This document shows, piece after piece, positions 27,262 to 36,176 of a DNA stretch of 64,000 nt (its first letter is position 1; every line of letters begins with the position of its first letter). The notes under the pieces were generated by a model that made no database searches, had not been told where the DNA came from, and was given only the letters and a program-made list of their open reading frames with translations. The stretch lies in NCBI RefSeq assembly GCF_963677565.1, contig NZ_OY781981.1, forward strand, positions 3,340,001 to 3,404,000, read 5' to 3'. Origin of the DNA: an uncultured Draconibacterium sp. (GTDB lineage Bacteria > Bacteroidota > Bacteroidia > Bacteroidales > Prolixibacteraceae). The translations under genes and the position numbers were made by a program.

Positions 27262-29028
27262 ATGAAAAATTTCGTAATTGCAGTTCTCGTACTTTTATTG
27301 GCGTCATGTGGACCCAAATTCGATAAAGAAATAACGATTGAGGATATAAAGGAAAACATCAATTACCTGGCCTCAGATTCGTTAAAAGGACGGAAATCAG
27401 GGGAGGAAGGCGACTTATTGGCTGCCCAATTTATTGCTGCCAAGTTTGAGGCAGCCGGTTTACAATTATTGTACAACAAAGGATTTCAGGAATTTAATTT
27501 GGTAACCTCGGCCGAAGTAAAACCTGGAAATGAATTAACGGTAAATACTGGTTCTTATACTGTTGAAACAGACTTTTTACCCTACGCATTTTCTGCAAAT
27601 ACTGAAGTGGAAGCCGAAGTTATTTTTGCCGGCTATGGTATTGAAGTTGATCGTGATTCGCTAAAGTGGAACGATTTTAAAGGTGCTGATGTGAGCGGAA
27701 AATGGATAATGGTTTTGCAGGGAGATCCTGATCTTGACAATCCGAACAGTCCGTATCTTGAATTTTCGTCAGAACGTGCAAAAGCACTTACAGCATCGGA
27801 TAAAAATGCAGCGGGAATACTATTCGTTGCCGGACCAAAATTTAGTGAGGAGGATGAACTTTCTCCTTTGTTTTTTGATAAGAACAGCAGTCGTTTTTCT
27901 ATTCCTGTTATTCAGGTAAAAAGGACAGTTGCCAATAAAATACTCGAATCGTGCGGAAAAACAATAACTGAACTGGAGACAGAAATGCTGGCTCAAAATG
28001 CCGGATTAAATTTTGAACTTTCTTCAACGGTAAAAGCAAAAATAAATATTGGACTGAAGGAAACTTCTACACAAAATGTGGCCGCGTTATTACCCGGAAC
28101 TGATGACAGTTTAAGGAATGAATACGTGGTTATTGGAGCCCATTTTGATCATTTGGGAATGGGTGGTCCGGGTTCGGGATCGCGTGCAATTGATACAATT
28201 GCAGTGCACAACGGAGCCGACGATAATGCTTCGGGAGTTTCGGCAGTAATTCAGTTGGCAGAAAAAATGGCCGGTGGAAAAACAAATAAGCGCAGCCTGA
28301 TTTTTGTGGCTTTCGCTGCCGAAGAAATGGGACTTATCGGTTCGAAAGAATTTACGGCAAAACCACCGGTTGAAACAGATAAAATGGTAGCCATGTTTAA
28401 TTTCGATATGGTTGGCCGTTTAGATGACGAAAGTAAAAGTTTAAGTATTGGAGGAACGCAGACTTCGAAAGAAACCGAGCAACTACTGAATGACTTGAAT
28501 CCTGGTTTTGAACTGGCACTTTCCGGTGAAGGAATTGGACCGTCGGACCACGCATCGTTTTATTTGCAGAATATTCCGGTTATTTATATTTCAACGGGCG
28601 CGCATGCCGATTATCATACTCCGCAAGATGATGCTGAATTGATAAATTACGAAGGAGCACAAAAAGTTATGGCGTATGCTGCAGCATTGGTTGATGATGT
28701 GGTGAATCGTGCCGAGAAACTAACTTTTCAGGAAGCCGGAAGCAAATTTCAGCGTAGCAGGGGAGGACGTTTTAAAGTTACTTTGGGTGTAATGCCTGAT
28801 TTTGCCGGTGTTGAAAAACGTGGAATGCGCGTTGATGCCGTTTCGAAAGACAAACCTGCGTACAAAGCAGGAATGAAAAATGGTGATATTATTATTGCCA
28901 TCGACGGGAAAAAGGTTGGTAACATTTATGAATACATGGAACGCCTTAACAGTTTGGAAGCAGGTCAAACCATTTCTGTTGATGTGTTGCGTGAAGAGAA
29001 GAAAATGGTTTTAATTGTTCAGTTGTAA
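27262..29028 (+). CDS. M28-family zinc peptidase lipoprotein with C-terminal PDZ domain
   Basis: A secreted aminopeptidase-type enzyme of about 588 residues. I chose the ATG at 27262 because it starts a clear lipoprotein signal (KNFVIAVLVLLLASCGPK); the frame is open 33 bases further up. A protease-associated (PA) insert comes first (EVIFAGYGIEVDRDSL). The M28 zinc ligands follow: HFDHLGMG, HNGADDNASG, FAAEEMGLIGSKEF, NFDMVGR and SDHASF. A PDZ domain occupies the last 100 residues (KDKPAYKAGMKNGDIIIAID). It would degrade peptides in the periplasm or outside the cell. Confidence 0.88.
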   Translation: MKNFVIAVLVLLLASCGPKFDKEITIEDIKENINYLASDSLKGRKSGEEGDLLAAQFIAAKFEAAGLQLLYNKGFQEFNLVTSAEVKPGNELTVNTGSYTVETDFLPYAFSANTEVEAEVIFAGYGIEVDRDSLKWNDFKGADVSGKWIMVLQGDPDLDNPNSPYLEFSSERAKALTASDKNAAGILFVAGPKFSEEDELSPLFFDKNSSRFSIPVIQVKRTVANKILESCGKTITELETEMLAQNAGLNFELSSTVKAKINIGLKETSTQNVAALLPGTDDSLRNEYVVIGAHFDHLGMGGPGSGSRAIDTIAVHNGADDNASGVSAVIQLAEKMAGGKTNKRSLIFVAFAAEEMGLIGSKEFTAKPPVETDKMVAMFNFDMVGRLDDESKSLSIGGTQTSKETEQLLNDLNPGFELALSGEGIGPSDHASFYLQNIPVIYISTGAHADYHTPQDDAELINYEGAQKVMAYAAALVDDVVNRAEKLTFQEAGSKFQRSRGGRFKVTLGVMPDFAGVEKRGMRVDAVSKDKPAYKAGMKNGDIIIAIDGKKVGNIYEYMERLNSLEAGQTISVDVLREEKKMVLIVQL

Positions 29029-29031
29029 TTC

Positions 29032-29754
29032 CTAAATCCAGCCACGAAGTTTGTAGTAAATTAATGCGAAAAATTCGCGGGCGATCAGTATTTCATATTT
29101 TAAGTGGTTCCACATTTGGTAACGCATATTCATATTGTTGCCAACATCGGGCACCAGCGTTTTATTCCCGCCAAGTTCGTCGTCGATAAATGAAAAGTCG
29201 GCTTCGGCAGCATTCTCAAAAGCGGGCAGGGCATTCACCTTTTCAAAACCTGCCTTTTTAAAACACAAAACGGCGCGTCGCATATGTTCCGGAGACGTAA
29301 CTAACAATATCGGTTCCTGCATTTTAATAAATCGCTGGCATTCCAAAGCCTGCGATCGTGTGTTTGTACCATTTGATTCAAAGTTTATCCTGTCTGCAGA
29401 AACTCCTCTTTGTATCAACTCCAACTTCATTCGTTGAGGAGTGCTTAAAGTGTCGGTAATTAAACCCGGCATGGCCACAATTACTTTTGCCTGTGGAAAA
29501 GATTTTGCTGCTTTTTCGGTGTACCAGCTACGCATCAGGTTACTTTGGCTTGGCATTCCTCCTCCTCCCAGCAAAATAATGTGTTTCGGTTCCCATTTTA
29601 ATTCAGATTTGCTCGTTCCCAGCCAATGATAGCCCCAATACGGCTGTTCGGTGAAGGCCAAAACGAGGCACACAAAAAAGAAAATGCCAATCAGAGCAAA
29701 GAAATTTCTTAGTAATCTCAAAAAATAAATACTTTTGATTTTTGTTTTAAACAT
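29032..29754 (-). CDS. YdcF/SanA-like DUF218 membrane protein
   Basis: A 240-residue protein with one N-terminal membrane helix (LLRNFFALIGIFFFVCLVLA) and a DUF218 domain. The domain begins HIILLGGGGMPSQSNLMRSW and contains IVAMPGLITDTLSTPQ and ILLVTSPEHMRRAVLCFKKA. The family includes ElyC, SanA and YdcF, linked to envelope or peptidoglycan-carrier maintenance. The gene is convergent with the M28 gene, with only three bases between their stops. The exact role is unknown. Confidence 0.75.
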   Translation of the reverse strand: MFKTKIKSIYFLRLLRNFFALIGIFFFVCLVLAFTEQPYWGYHWLGTSKSELKWEPKHIILLGGGGMPSQSNLMRSWYTEKAAKSFPQAKVIVAMPGLITDTLSTPQRMKLELIQRGVSADRINFESNGTNTRSQALECQRFIKMQEPILLVTSPEHMRRAVLCFKKAGFEKVNALPAFENAAEADFSFIDDELGGNKTLVPDVGNNMNMRYQMWNHLKYEILIAREFFALIYYKLRGWI

Positions 29755-29803
29755 AGTATGCGTTTAAAAACATAAATGTAAGTTTAATTTAAAAAACAGA
29801 TCA

Positions 29804-31237
29804 TTGAATACTTCAGAAAAAAACGAAATAATCCAACTCTTTGAGAGTCATTTTAATGAAAAAGTAGAACGGTTTGAACTATTACCTCCCTCGGGATCGT
29901 ACCGTGAATATTGCCGTTTGGGGAACGAAAACAGAACGGTGATTGGTGCTTTTAACAGCGATGTAAAAGAGAATACAGCTTTTCTTTCCTTCAGTAATCA
30001 TTTTTACAATAAAGGAATTAATGTTCCCAAGGTTTATTCGGTTAGCTCCGATTTGAAAAAGTATCTGCTTGAAGATTTGGGCAATACAACACTTTTTGAG
30101 TTTCTGACAAAAACACGCGAAGAGGAAGGTTTCTCTGAAAATATTGTTTCGGTCTATAAGAAGGTATTACAGTTTTTGCCGAAGATTCAGATTATTGCAG
30201 GTAAGGAAATTGATTATTCGGTTTGTTATCCGCGCGAAGCTTTTGACAAGCAATCGATGATGTGGGATTTGAATTATTTCAAATATTATTTTCTGAAACT
30301 GGCGAAAATTCAGTTCGATGAGCAGGCACTTGAAGATGATTTTCAGTTGTTTAGTAATTATTTGTTAAGTGCCAGTTCTAACTATTTCTTGTATCGCGAT
30401 TTTCAGTCGCGCAACGTAATGTTGAAAGACGACGAGGTGTATTTTATCGATTATCAGGGCGGTCGTTTAGGTGCGTTGCAGTACGATTTAGCTTCGTTGC
30501 TTTACGATGGTAAAGCTGATATTCCGGAAAGTATCCGTACGCAACTTTACGATTATTATATCGCAGAGTTGAAAAAATACATGAAGGTTGATGAAGAGAA
30601 ATTCTCGGGTTATTTTAAAGGATTTGTCCTGATACGTATTATGCAGGCGATGGGCGCTTACGGATTTCGTGGTTTTTACGAGAAGAAGGAACATTTCCTG
30701 AAAAGTATTCCATACGCACTAAAAAATCTTGAAGTATTGCTGGCTGGCCTTAATTTGCCTGTTGACTTGCCAGAGCTGACAAGCGTTCTGAATCAGCTTA
30801 CTCATTCTGAAGTCTTAAAGGAAATTGGTCAGGAAAAATCGAATCTCACGGTACGCATTACAAGTTTCTCGTACAAAAAAGGTTATCCTGAAGATCCCTC
30901 GGGAAATGGGGGAGGACATGTTTTTGATTGTAGGGCAATTAATAATCCGGGCCGATACGAAGAGTACAAAAAATTAAGTGGAAAGGATTTGGCTGTTCAG
31001 GAATTTTTAGAACAGAAATCAGAGATTGGATTATTTATTGATGCAGCAAAAGTTTTTGTCGATCAGTCTGTTAAGATTTATCTTGAGCGTGGTTTTACAC
31101 ATCTTTCAATCGGTTTTGGATGTACCGGAGGACAACACCGTTCGGTTTATTCTGCCGAAAAAATAGGAGAATATTTACAAAACAATTACCCTGTAAACGT
31201 TGTTGTAGTACATCGTGAACAGGAAAATTGGAGATGA
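29804..31237 (+). CDS. Fusion of an aminoglycoside-phosphotransferase-like (AmgK-like) kinase and a RapZ C-terminal domain
   Basis: Two domains in 477 residues. The N-terminal part (1-340) is an APH-fold kinase like AmgK, which phosphorylates N-acetylmuramate or GlcNAc; YRDFQSRNVMLKDDEVYFID gives the catalytic Asp and the metal-binding Asp of the family. The C-terminal part (about 345-477) is the RapZ C-domain, with SFSYKKGYPEDP, VFDCRAINNPGRYEEYKKLS and FGCTGGQHRSV. In Proteobacteria that domain binds glucosamine-6-phosphate and tunes GlmS. The fusion therefore joins two amino-sugar functions. The start is a TTG at 29804; no in-frame ATG precedes it. The stop overlaps the next gene as ATGA. 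Confidence 0.82.
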   Translation: MNTSEKNEIIQLFESHFNEKVERFELLPPSGSYREYCRLGNENRTVIGAFNSDVKENTAFLSFSNHFYNKGINVPKVYSVSSDLKKYLLEDLGNTTLFEFLTKTREEEGFSENIVSVYKKVLQFLPKIQIIAGKEIDYSVCYPREAFDKQSMMWDLNYFKYYFLKLAKIQFDEQALEDDFQLFSNYLLSASSNYFLYRDFQSRNVMLKDDEVYFIDYQGGRLGALQYDLASLLYDGKADIPESIRTQLYDYYIAELKKYMKVDEEKFSGYFKGFVLIRIMQAMGAYGFRGFYEKKEHFLKSIPYALKNLEVLLAGLNLPVDLPELTSVLNQLTHSEVLKEIGQEKSNLTVRITSFSYKKGYPEDPSGNGGGHVFDCRAINNPGRYEEYKKLSGKDLAVQEFLEQKSEIGLFIDAAKVFVDQSVKIYLERGFTHLSIGFGCTGGQHRSVYSAEKIGEYLQNNYPVNVVVVHREQENWR

Positions 31238-31362
31238 GTAAAAAAGCATGTAAAAAGAAGGATTTCCGAGATAAAGAAGATCCGAAATACAGCTGCAAAA
31301 AGTGTGGCGCCAAGGTTAAAAAAGAAGACAAAGTTTGTAAACCCAAAAAAATAACGGTTTAG
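31234..31362 (+). CDS. Zinc-ribbon microprotein (42 aa), translationally coupled
   Basis: A 42-residue gene that overlaps the fusion gene by four bases (ATGA), so coupled translation is likely. The product is very basic and reads MSKKACKKKDFRDKE, then PKYSCKKCGAKVKKEDKVCK. The Cys pattern C6, C21-x-x-C24 and C36 fits a small zinc ribbon. I recognise similar unnamed microproteins downstream of RapZ-type genes in Bacteroidota, though I cannot cite them. It could bind RNA or the kinase fusion; both are inference. Confidence 0.7.
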   Translation: MSKKACKKKDFRDKEDPKYSCKKCGAKVKKEDKVCKPKKITV

Positions 31363-31512
31363 TTTTTAACCATTCTCATATTTCGGTTAAAGTCAAAAAT
31401 TTTAGTTTATAAATACCCGGAACCCACTTTAGAGGTAAAAACAACATTACCGCTTTTGGTAATTAGGTTTTCTGTATTTATTTTCGCACCAAATTTCAAA
31501 ACAGACTTATTC

Positions 31513-32223
31513 ATGGGAAGAGCATTTGAATACCGGAGGGCAGCGAAAGAGAAACGCTGGGATAAAATGTCGAGAGTTTTTCCAAAACTGTCGAAAAAGA
31601 TAACAATAGCAGCAAAAGAAGGTGGCCCGGAAGCGGATTTAAATCCTGCATTACGTACGGCTATTATGAATGCCAAGGCACAAAATATGCCCAAAGCAAA
31701 CATTGATGCGGCTATCAAACGTGCTTCTGGAAAAGATGCAGCGGCTTATATCGAAACAACTTACGAAGGAAAAGGTCCGCACGGGGTATTGGTATTTGTT
31801 GAAGCAGCAACCGATAATACTACCAGAACCGTAGCTAACGTTAAAAGTTATTTTAACAAGGCCGGTGGAGGGCAGGTTCCTAACGGTTCGCTGGAGTTCA
31901 TGTTCTCGAGAAAAGCTGTTTTTCAATTTGATATGCCGGAAGGTATGGAGCTGGAGGATATTGAGCTGGAGCTTATTGATGCCGGTTTGGATGAAATTGA
32001 GGAGAATGATGGAACGTATTACGCGTATGGCGAATACACCAGCTTTAGCGACATGGCTCATAAATTTGAAGAGCTGGAAATTGACGTTAAGAAAGCAGAA
32101 CTTCAACGTATTCCAACTACTCCGGTAGAATTTACTGAAGAACAGATGGAAGAAATTGAGAAAATGTTGGATAGAATGGAAGAGGACGAAGACGTTCAGG
32201 CCGTTTACACCAATATTGCATAA
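31513..32223 (+). CDS. YebC/PmpR-family transcriptional or translational regulator
   Basis: A 236-residue cytoplasmic protein. I chose the ATG at 31513 because MGRAFEYRRAAKEKRWDKM is the conserved start; the upstream open frame is not conserved. Later blocks are NMPKANIDAAIKRASGKDA, YEGKGPHGVLVFVEA and the C-terminal VEFTEEQMEEIEKMLDRMEE. YebC proteins are known as DNA-binding regulators and, more recently, as translation factors for proline stretches. The gene stands alone, followed by a long inverted repeat. Confidence 0.9.
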   Translation: MGRAFEYRRAAKEKRWDKMSRVFPKLSKKITIAAKEGGPEADLNPALRTAIMNAKAQNMPKANIDAAIKRASGKDAAAYIETTYEGKGPHGVLVFVEAATDNTTRTVANVKSYFNKAGGGQVPNGSLEFMFSRKAVFQFDMPEGMELEDIELELIDAGLDEIEENDGTYYAYGEYTSFSDMAHKFEELEIDVKKAELQRIPTTPVEFTEEQMEEIEKMLDRMEEDEDVQAVYTNIA

Positions 32224-32234
32224 GATAGTGTAAG

Positions 32235-32290
32235 CGATTATTTCATTTGCTTCGTTCTTGAATAAAGTTCCGAAGCAAATGAAATAATCG
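32235..32290. repeat. Perfect 20-bp inverted repeat with 16-base loop
   Basis: The left arm CGATTATTTCATTTGCTTCG (32235-32254) is the exact reverse complement of the right arm (32271-32290). The T tract that follows is weak (ATTTTA). It may be a bidirectional terminator for the YebC gene, or an RNA-processing hairpin. Confidence 0.85.
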
Positions 32291-32395
32291 ATTTTACAGC
32301 TTCAAAATTGCTTTTAACCTCCAAAAACCATTCGGTTATCTAATAAATTTCCAGTTTCTCCCTATTATCTTCTATTTTCGGGAAAAACAAAATTT

Positions 32396-33622
32396 ATGTT
32401 GCCTGTTCAGGAATACATCAATCATTTTAAAGATATTTGGAACAACAGTTCCGAAGATTTACCCGATTTTCACAAAATCTATTCGAAAGAAGAAAAGTTA
32501 AAACATGAAATACATTTCGATGGTTTTCAGAAGAAATTAAAGGAGCTGCAAAATGTTCGTAAAGTACAGCAATTAAAAAAAGATCCTGCAAAATCTTTTT
32601 TCCCGATGTTCCGCTCCTTTCTGGATACTGTATTTGATTTTGATTCTTCGCATCTCGAAATAATTCTTTCAGACGAATTTAAAGACGTTTCAAAAGACTT
32701 TTTTTACAAGGCAAGGGAGTTTGCGCCGGAATTAAGCCCGGAAGATATTTACCAGGGAATGCGGAATGTTTGGATCATGAACGGGCTTCAGTTAATGGCT
32801 CAAAAGCCTGTAAAAATAACGCCATCTGTGTTCGCCTATTCAATGATTTATCCATATAGCGATAATTTGCTGGACGATCCGGAAATCAGTAAAGAACAAA
32901 AAGTTGAATTCTCAAGTCGATTTGATCAGCGACTTCATGGTCATGAGATCAATCCACAGAATTTTAACGAGGAGCAATTATATAAACTGGTTTCCATGTT
33001 CGAGGAGGAATTCCCGCGCGAGGAGTTTCAGAATGTTTATGAGAGTTTGTACGCCATTCAACGGGGTCAAACCAACAGTTTAAAGCTATCGCCTGAGTAC
33101 GGATTGTCGGATGATGAAATTTGTACGATTTGTTTTGAAAAAGGGGGAGCTTCTGTTTTGGCCGACGGATACCTGGTAGGTGGTAAATTAACAATGGAGC
33201 AGGAGCGAGCACTTTTTGGTTATGGTGTGTATTTACAGCTTCTCGACGATATTCAGGATGTCAAAGAGGATTCCATGGCATTTACAAATACAATGTTCTC
33301 TTGCCTGGAAGAAAAACACCTTGGAAAGTTTGTAAATAAAACAATTCATTTTGGACGGGAAACTTTGAAAGAAATGAGCTGTTTTGAAGGGACTCAAACA
33401 GAAGCTTTTATTGGATTAATGAATAGAAGTATTGAAACAATGATTATCGAATCGGTAGGACTTAATCACTTGTGGTACGACAAAACTTATTTAGCAGAAC
33501 TCGAGCAATTCTCGCCATTGCATTATTCTTTTATTCGAAAAAAGCGCACACAAGGAAAATCGCAACGATTTGCACTTCTACAAAAGTATTTCGATTCATC
33601 TCGTGAAAAGCTGGCCGTGTAG
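32396..33622 (+). CDS. Class I isoprenoid-synthase-fold protein of unknown substrate
   Basis: A 408-residue all-helical protein. Two acidic motifs resemble the metal-binding sites of prenyltransferases and terpene synthases: DNLLDDPEIS about residue 155, and YLQLLDDIQDVKED near 282. The second is followed by a long helical C-terminus. I recognise it as the unnamed 'class 1 isoprenoid biosynthesis enzyme' group of Bacteroidota. It lacks the standard DDxxD spacing of polyprenyl synthases at the first site, so the activity may differ or be lost. It is not next to other isoprenoid genes. Confidence 0.6.
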   Translation: MLPVQEYINHFKDIWNNSSEDLPDFHKIYSKEEKLKHEIHFDGFQKKLKELQNVRKVQQLKKDPAKSFFPMFRSFLDTVFDFDSSHLEIILSDEFKDVSKDFFYKAREFAPELSPEDIYQGMRNVWIMNGLQLMAQKPVKITPSVFAYSMIYPYSDNLLDDPEISKEQKVEFSSRFDQRLHGHEINPQNFNEEQLYKLVSMFEEEFPREEFQNVYESLYAIQRGQTNSLKLSPEYGLSDDEICTICFEKGGASVLADGYLVGGKLTMEQERALFGYGVYLQLLDDIQDVKEDSMAFTNTMFSCLEEKHLGKFVNKTIHFGRETLKEMSCFEGTQTEAFIGLMNRSIETMIIESVGLNHLWYDKTYLAELEQFSPLHYSFIRKKRTQGKSQRFALLQKYFDSSREKLAV

Positions 33623-33691
33623 TGGAGGCACAAATTATTTTCTGATGTTGATTTAGTTTGTACATTTAGCCTTCAAACAAATTAAAACAAT

Positions 33692-34696
33692 ATGAGTAAA
33701 ATATATAATTGGGCGGTTCTTGGGTGTGGACGAATTGCCAACAAATTTGTAAACGATCTGAAATTACTTCCAAATGCGAAATTATATGCAGCAGCTGCGC
33801 GAGATTTAGGCCGGGCAAAGGACTTTGCCAATGAACTGGGATTTGAAAAGGCTTATGGCAGTTATTCTGAAATGGCCGAAGATCCGAACGTTGATGTGGT
33901 ATATATTGCCACCCCGCATTCGCATCATTTTGAACATACAATGTTGTGCCTTAAAAATAAAAAGGCGGTACTTTGCGAAAAAGCTTTTGCAATGAATTCC
34001 AACGAAGTCAGGCAAATGATTTCTTACGCAAAAGAAAACAATACATTCTTGATGGAAGCCTTCTGGACCATGTTTCAGCCAAGCTTTAAAAAAGCACTTG
34101 AAATTGTCAATTCCGGCGAACTGGGAAAACTCAAAATGGTTCGTTCTGATTTTGCTTTTAACGCTGAATTTAACGAAGAAAAACGTCTGTATAATGTGAA
34201 ATTGGGTGGGGGATCACTTCTCGATATTGGAATATATCCGGTATTCGCAGCGTTGTCTGCCCTTGGAGTACCTGATCTGATTAAATCTTCTGCTGATTTT
34301 AGTACAACTGGAAGCGAAGAAAGCATTAATATCATATTTAAATATAAGGATGGCGAAATGGCAAGCCTGTCTTCAAGTTTTGCTGTTCATTCGCCAATCC
34401 AAACCGAATACTGTTGCGAACACGGGTATGTTGTATTGCATCCGCGTTGGTTTACTCCAACCGATATTACAGTTTGGAAAGAAGGCGAAGAGCAACAACT
34501 TTTTAAAAATGAAACAAAAGAAGGGGCAGGGTACCAGTATGAAGCCATGCATGTTATGGAATGTCTTGATGCAGGATGGACTGAAAGTCCGAAAATGACG
34601 TTTGAAATGAGTCTTAACTTAATGGAAACACTTGACAGAATCCGTATTGATGCCGGAATATTCTTTCCAGACCACGACAAAAATATGTTTTTCTGA
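33692..34696 (+). CDS. Gfo/Idh/MocA-family NAD(P)-dependent oxidoreductase
   Basis: A 334-residue cytoplasmic enzyme. The Rossmann domain starts with NWAVLGCGRIANKFVNDLK. YIATPHSHHFEHTMLCLKNK and VLCEKAFAMNSNEV (the EKP-like Lys) are the family's dinucleotide and catalytic blocks. GGGSLLDIGIYPVFAALSAL marks the C-terminal beta-sheet domain. It would oxidise a sugar or sugar-derived alcohol. Unlike the Tat-exported relative at the window end, it has no signal peptide. No neighbour indicates the substrate. Confidence 0.85.
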   Translation: MSKIYNWAVLGCGRIANKFVNDLKLLPNAKLYAAAARDLGRAKDFANELGFEKAYGSYSEMAEDPNVDVVYIATPHSHHFEHTMLCLKNKKAVLCEKAFAMNSNEVRQMISYAKENNTFLMEAFWTMFQPSFKKALEIVNSGELGKLKMVRSDFAFNAEFNEEKRLYNVKLGGGSLLDIGIYPVFAALSALGVPDLIKSSADFSTTGSEESINIIFKYKDGEMASLSSSFAVHSPIQTEYCCEHGYVVLHPRWFTPTDITVWKEGEEQQLFKNETKEGAGYQYEAMHVMECLDAGWTESPKMTFEMSLNLMETLDRIRIDAGIFFPDHDKNMFF

Positions 34697-34951
34697 TTTC
34701 AGTATTGAAAACATAAACTTTGCTATCCAATTTTATTCGATCGCCATTCATGCTTTTCATGCATTTGGTAATTGTGTATTTTACGATTTGCAATAAAAAT
34801 TGAAATTGCAATGTGCTCTTTACAATTGAAAATCAGGTTGGTTTGAATGTTAACTTTCAGTAAAAAAATGCAATATTTCAATAAAGAAAAAATTCTCTAA
34901 TATTTTTTATTGTTTAACTTTAAGGTGAATTAAAAACAAAGCAACTACAGA

Positions 34952-35599
34952 ATGAACTTATCAAGAAAACATAAAAAGCAGGTACCGGAACCAACTTTGC
35001 GCAGGTTGCCAGGTTATTTGTTCTTTCTTGAAAAAGTTCGTGAACAGGGTGTAATGAACATTTCGGCACCCACCATTGGAAAAGAGTTAAAATGCGATCC
35101 AACACAAGTTGTTAAAGATTTGGCTGTAACAGGAGTAAAAGGTAAACCGAGGGTAGGATACAATACTTACGAACTTTGTCACTCGCTGGAAGAGTTTTTA
35201 GGATTTAATCATTTAAATGAAGCTTTTCTTGTTGGAGCCGGAAATTTAGGAACTGCTTTAATGGCTTACCAGGAACAGCAGACGCTGGGGATTAAGGTAA
35301 TTGCTGCATTTGATGTTGATGAAAGTAAGATTGGAAAGCATATTGGAAATACGCCGGTACTCGAGTACAATAAATTATTTCATTTATCGAATCGGCTTGA
35401 TGTGGAAATCGCCATTTTAACAACACCCAATAACGTTGCCCAGGAGGTTGCAGAAGATCTGGTAAACTGCGGTGTTAAGGCAATATGGAATTTTACTTTG
35501 TCGATACTCGATTTACCGGAAAATATAATCGTGCAAAATACGTCAATGAGTTCGTTTGCAGCTGTTTTACTGCAGCGATTAAACGATTCAAAAAAATAA
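34952..35599 (+). CDS. rex: Redox-sensing transcriptional repressor Rex
   Basis: A 215-residue NADH/NAD+ sensor that represses fermentation and respiration genes. The N-terminal winged helix is PEPTLRRLPGYLFFLEKVRE, followed by ISAPTIGKELKCDPTQVVKD. The Rossmann domain starts at NEAFLVGAGNLGTALMAYQ, and VIAAFDVDESKIGKHIG follows. The length is normal. Preceding AT-rich DNA may contain an autoregulatory site, but I could not find a clean TTGTTA...TAACAA palindrome. Confidence 0.9.
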   Translation: MNLSRKHKKQVPEPTLRRLPGYLFFLEKVREQGVMNISAPTIGKELKCDPTQVVKDLAVTGVKGKPRVGYNTYELCHSLEEFLGFNHLNEAFLVGAGNLGTALMAYQEQQTLGIKVIAAFDVDESKIGKHIGNTPVLEYNKLFHLSNRLDVEIAILTTPNNVAQEVAEDLVNCGVKAIWNFTLSILDLPENIIVQNTSMSSFAAVLLQRLNDSKK

Positions 35600-35615
35600 C
35601 ATAAATCAAAAAGAC

Positions 35616-35816
35616 ATGAGAAAATTTTATTTATTCCTTAGTTGTGCATTAGATCAAATAAAGAAAAAATTCTTTAAAAGCGAAAAAACTGACATTAATC
35701 ATGCTTGTGAGCAACTCAAAAATACGGTTGACCAAAGCAATGCTCTTGAGGATGAATTGCAAAAAGAAGAGTATGCTCAGAACTATAATATTACAACACG
35801 CTGGCAAACAATTTAA
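35616..35816 (+). CDS. Small orphan protein downstream of rex (66 aa)
   Basis: The gene starts 16 bases after rex on the same strand, so they may be cotranscribed. The product has a hydrophobic start (KFYLFLSCALDQIKKKFF) and then a charged, helical, probably coiled-coil segment (CEQLKNTVDQSNALEDELQK). It may associate with the membrane. I recognise no family. Its position after a redox regulator might hint at a regulated or regulatory role, but this is only inference. Confidence 0.4.
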   Translation: MRKFYLFLSCALDQIKKKFFKSEKTDINHACEQLKNTVDQSNALEDELQKEEYAQNYNITTRWQTI

Positions 35817-36162
35817 GGTGAAGGTGTATTCATTTTTATGAATGAACTTTGATAAATTTTTAGGGATTATATTTTTCTGACATTCCTAACTGTGTATACC
35901 CGGACATGATTGCCATTAACCTCCTGATTTAATTTGAGTATAATTCTTCTTTCCCCAGTTTTGTACAAAAATATTTACTTCATTCAGCCTTTTTAAATTA
36001 CTTGGGATCTAAGAACAACAGAGTTGGAAAAGGTTCTAAAAATGGTTTGCGAATCTGAAAATAAACGATTCGGAATTTTCATATTGGTGAAATAGATTCA
36101 ATAATACCTCAATTAACACTTGTATTCTTAAAGAAATTGGAAACTTATAGCGGCTAATTTTA
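35817..36162. other. Intergenic region before tonB
   Basis: About 345 bases without a gene. It is AT-rich, with one weak hairpin (TTCAT-TTTT-ATGAA near 35827) that has no clear T tract. Apart from the tonB promoter at its right end I see nothing conserved. Confidence 0.5.
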
Positions 36163-36170
36163 TATTTTTG
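36137..36170 (+). promoter_or_regulatory. Bacteroidota promoter TTG-N23-TATTTTTG for tonB
   Basis: The -7 element TATTTTTG (36163-36170) lies just before the gene and ends six bases before the ATG at 36177. It supports that ATG over the upstream TTG at 36168. A TTG at 36137-36139 is at the long edge of the usual spacing. Confidence 0.55.
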
Positions 36171-36176
36171 CTTCCA

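Noticed and set aside
34860..34951. Possible Rex operator before rex
   Set aside because: ATTGTTTAACTTTAA resembles a half site, but the TTGTTA...TAACAA palindrome is not present.
35827..35850. Hairpin TTCAT-TTTT-ATGAA as a terminator after the small rex-linked gene
   Set aside because: The stem is only about five A-T-rich pairs and no T run follows.
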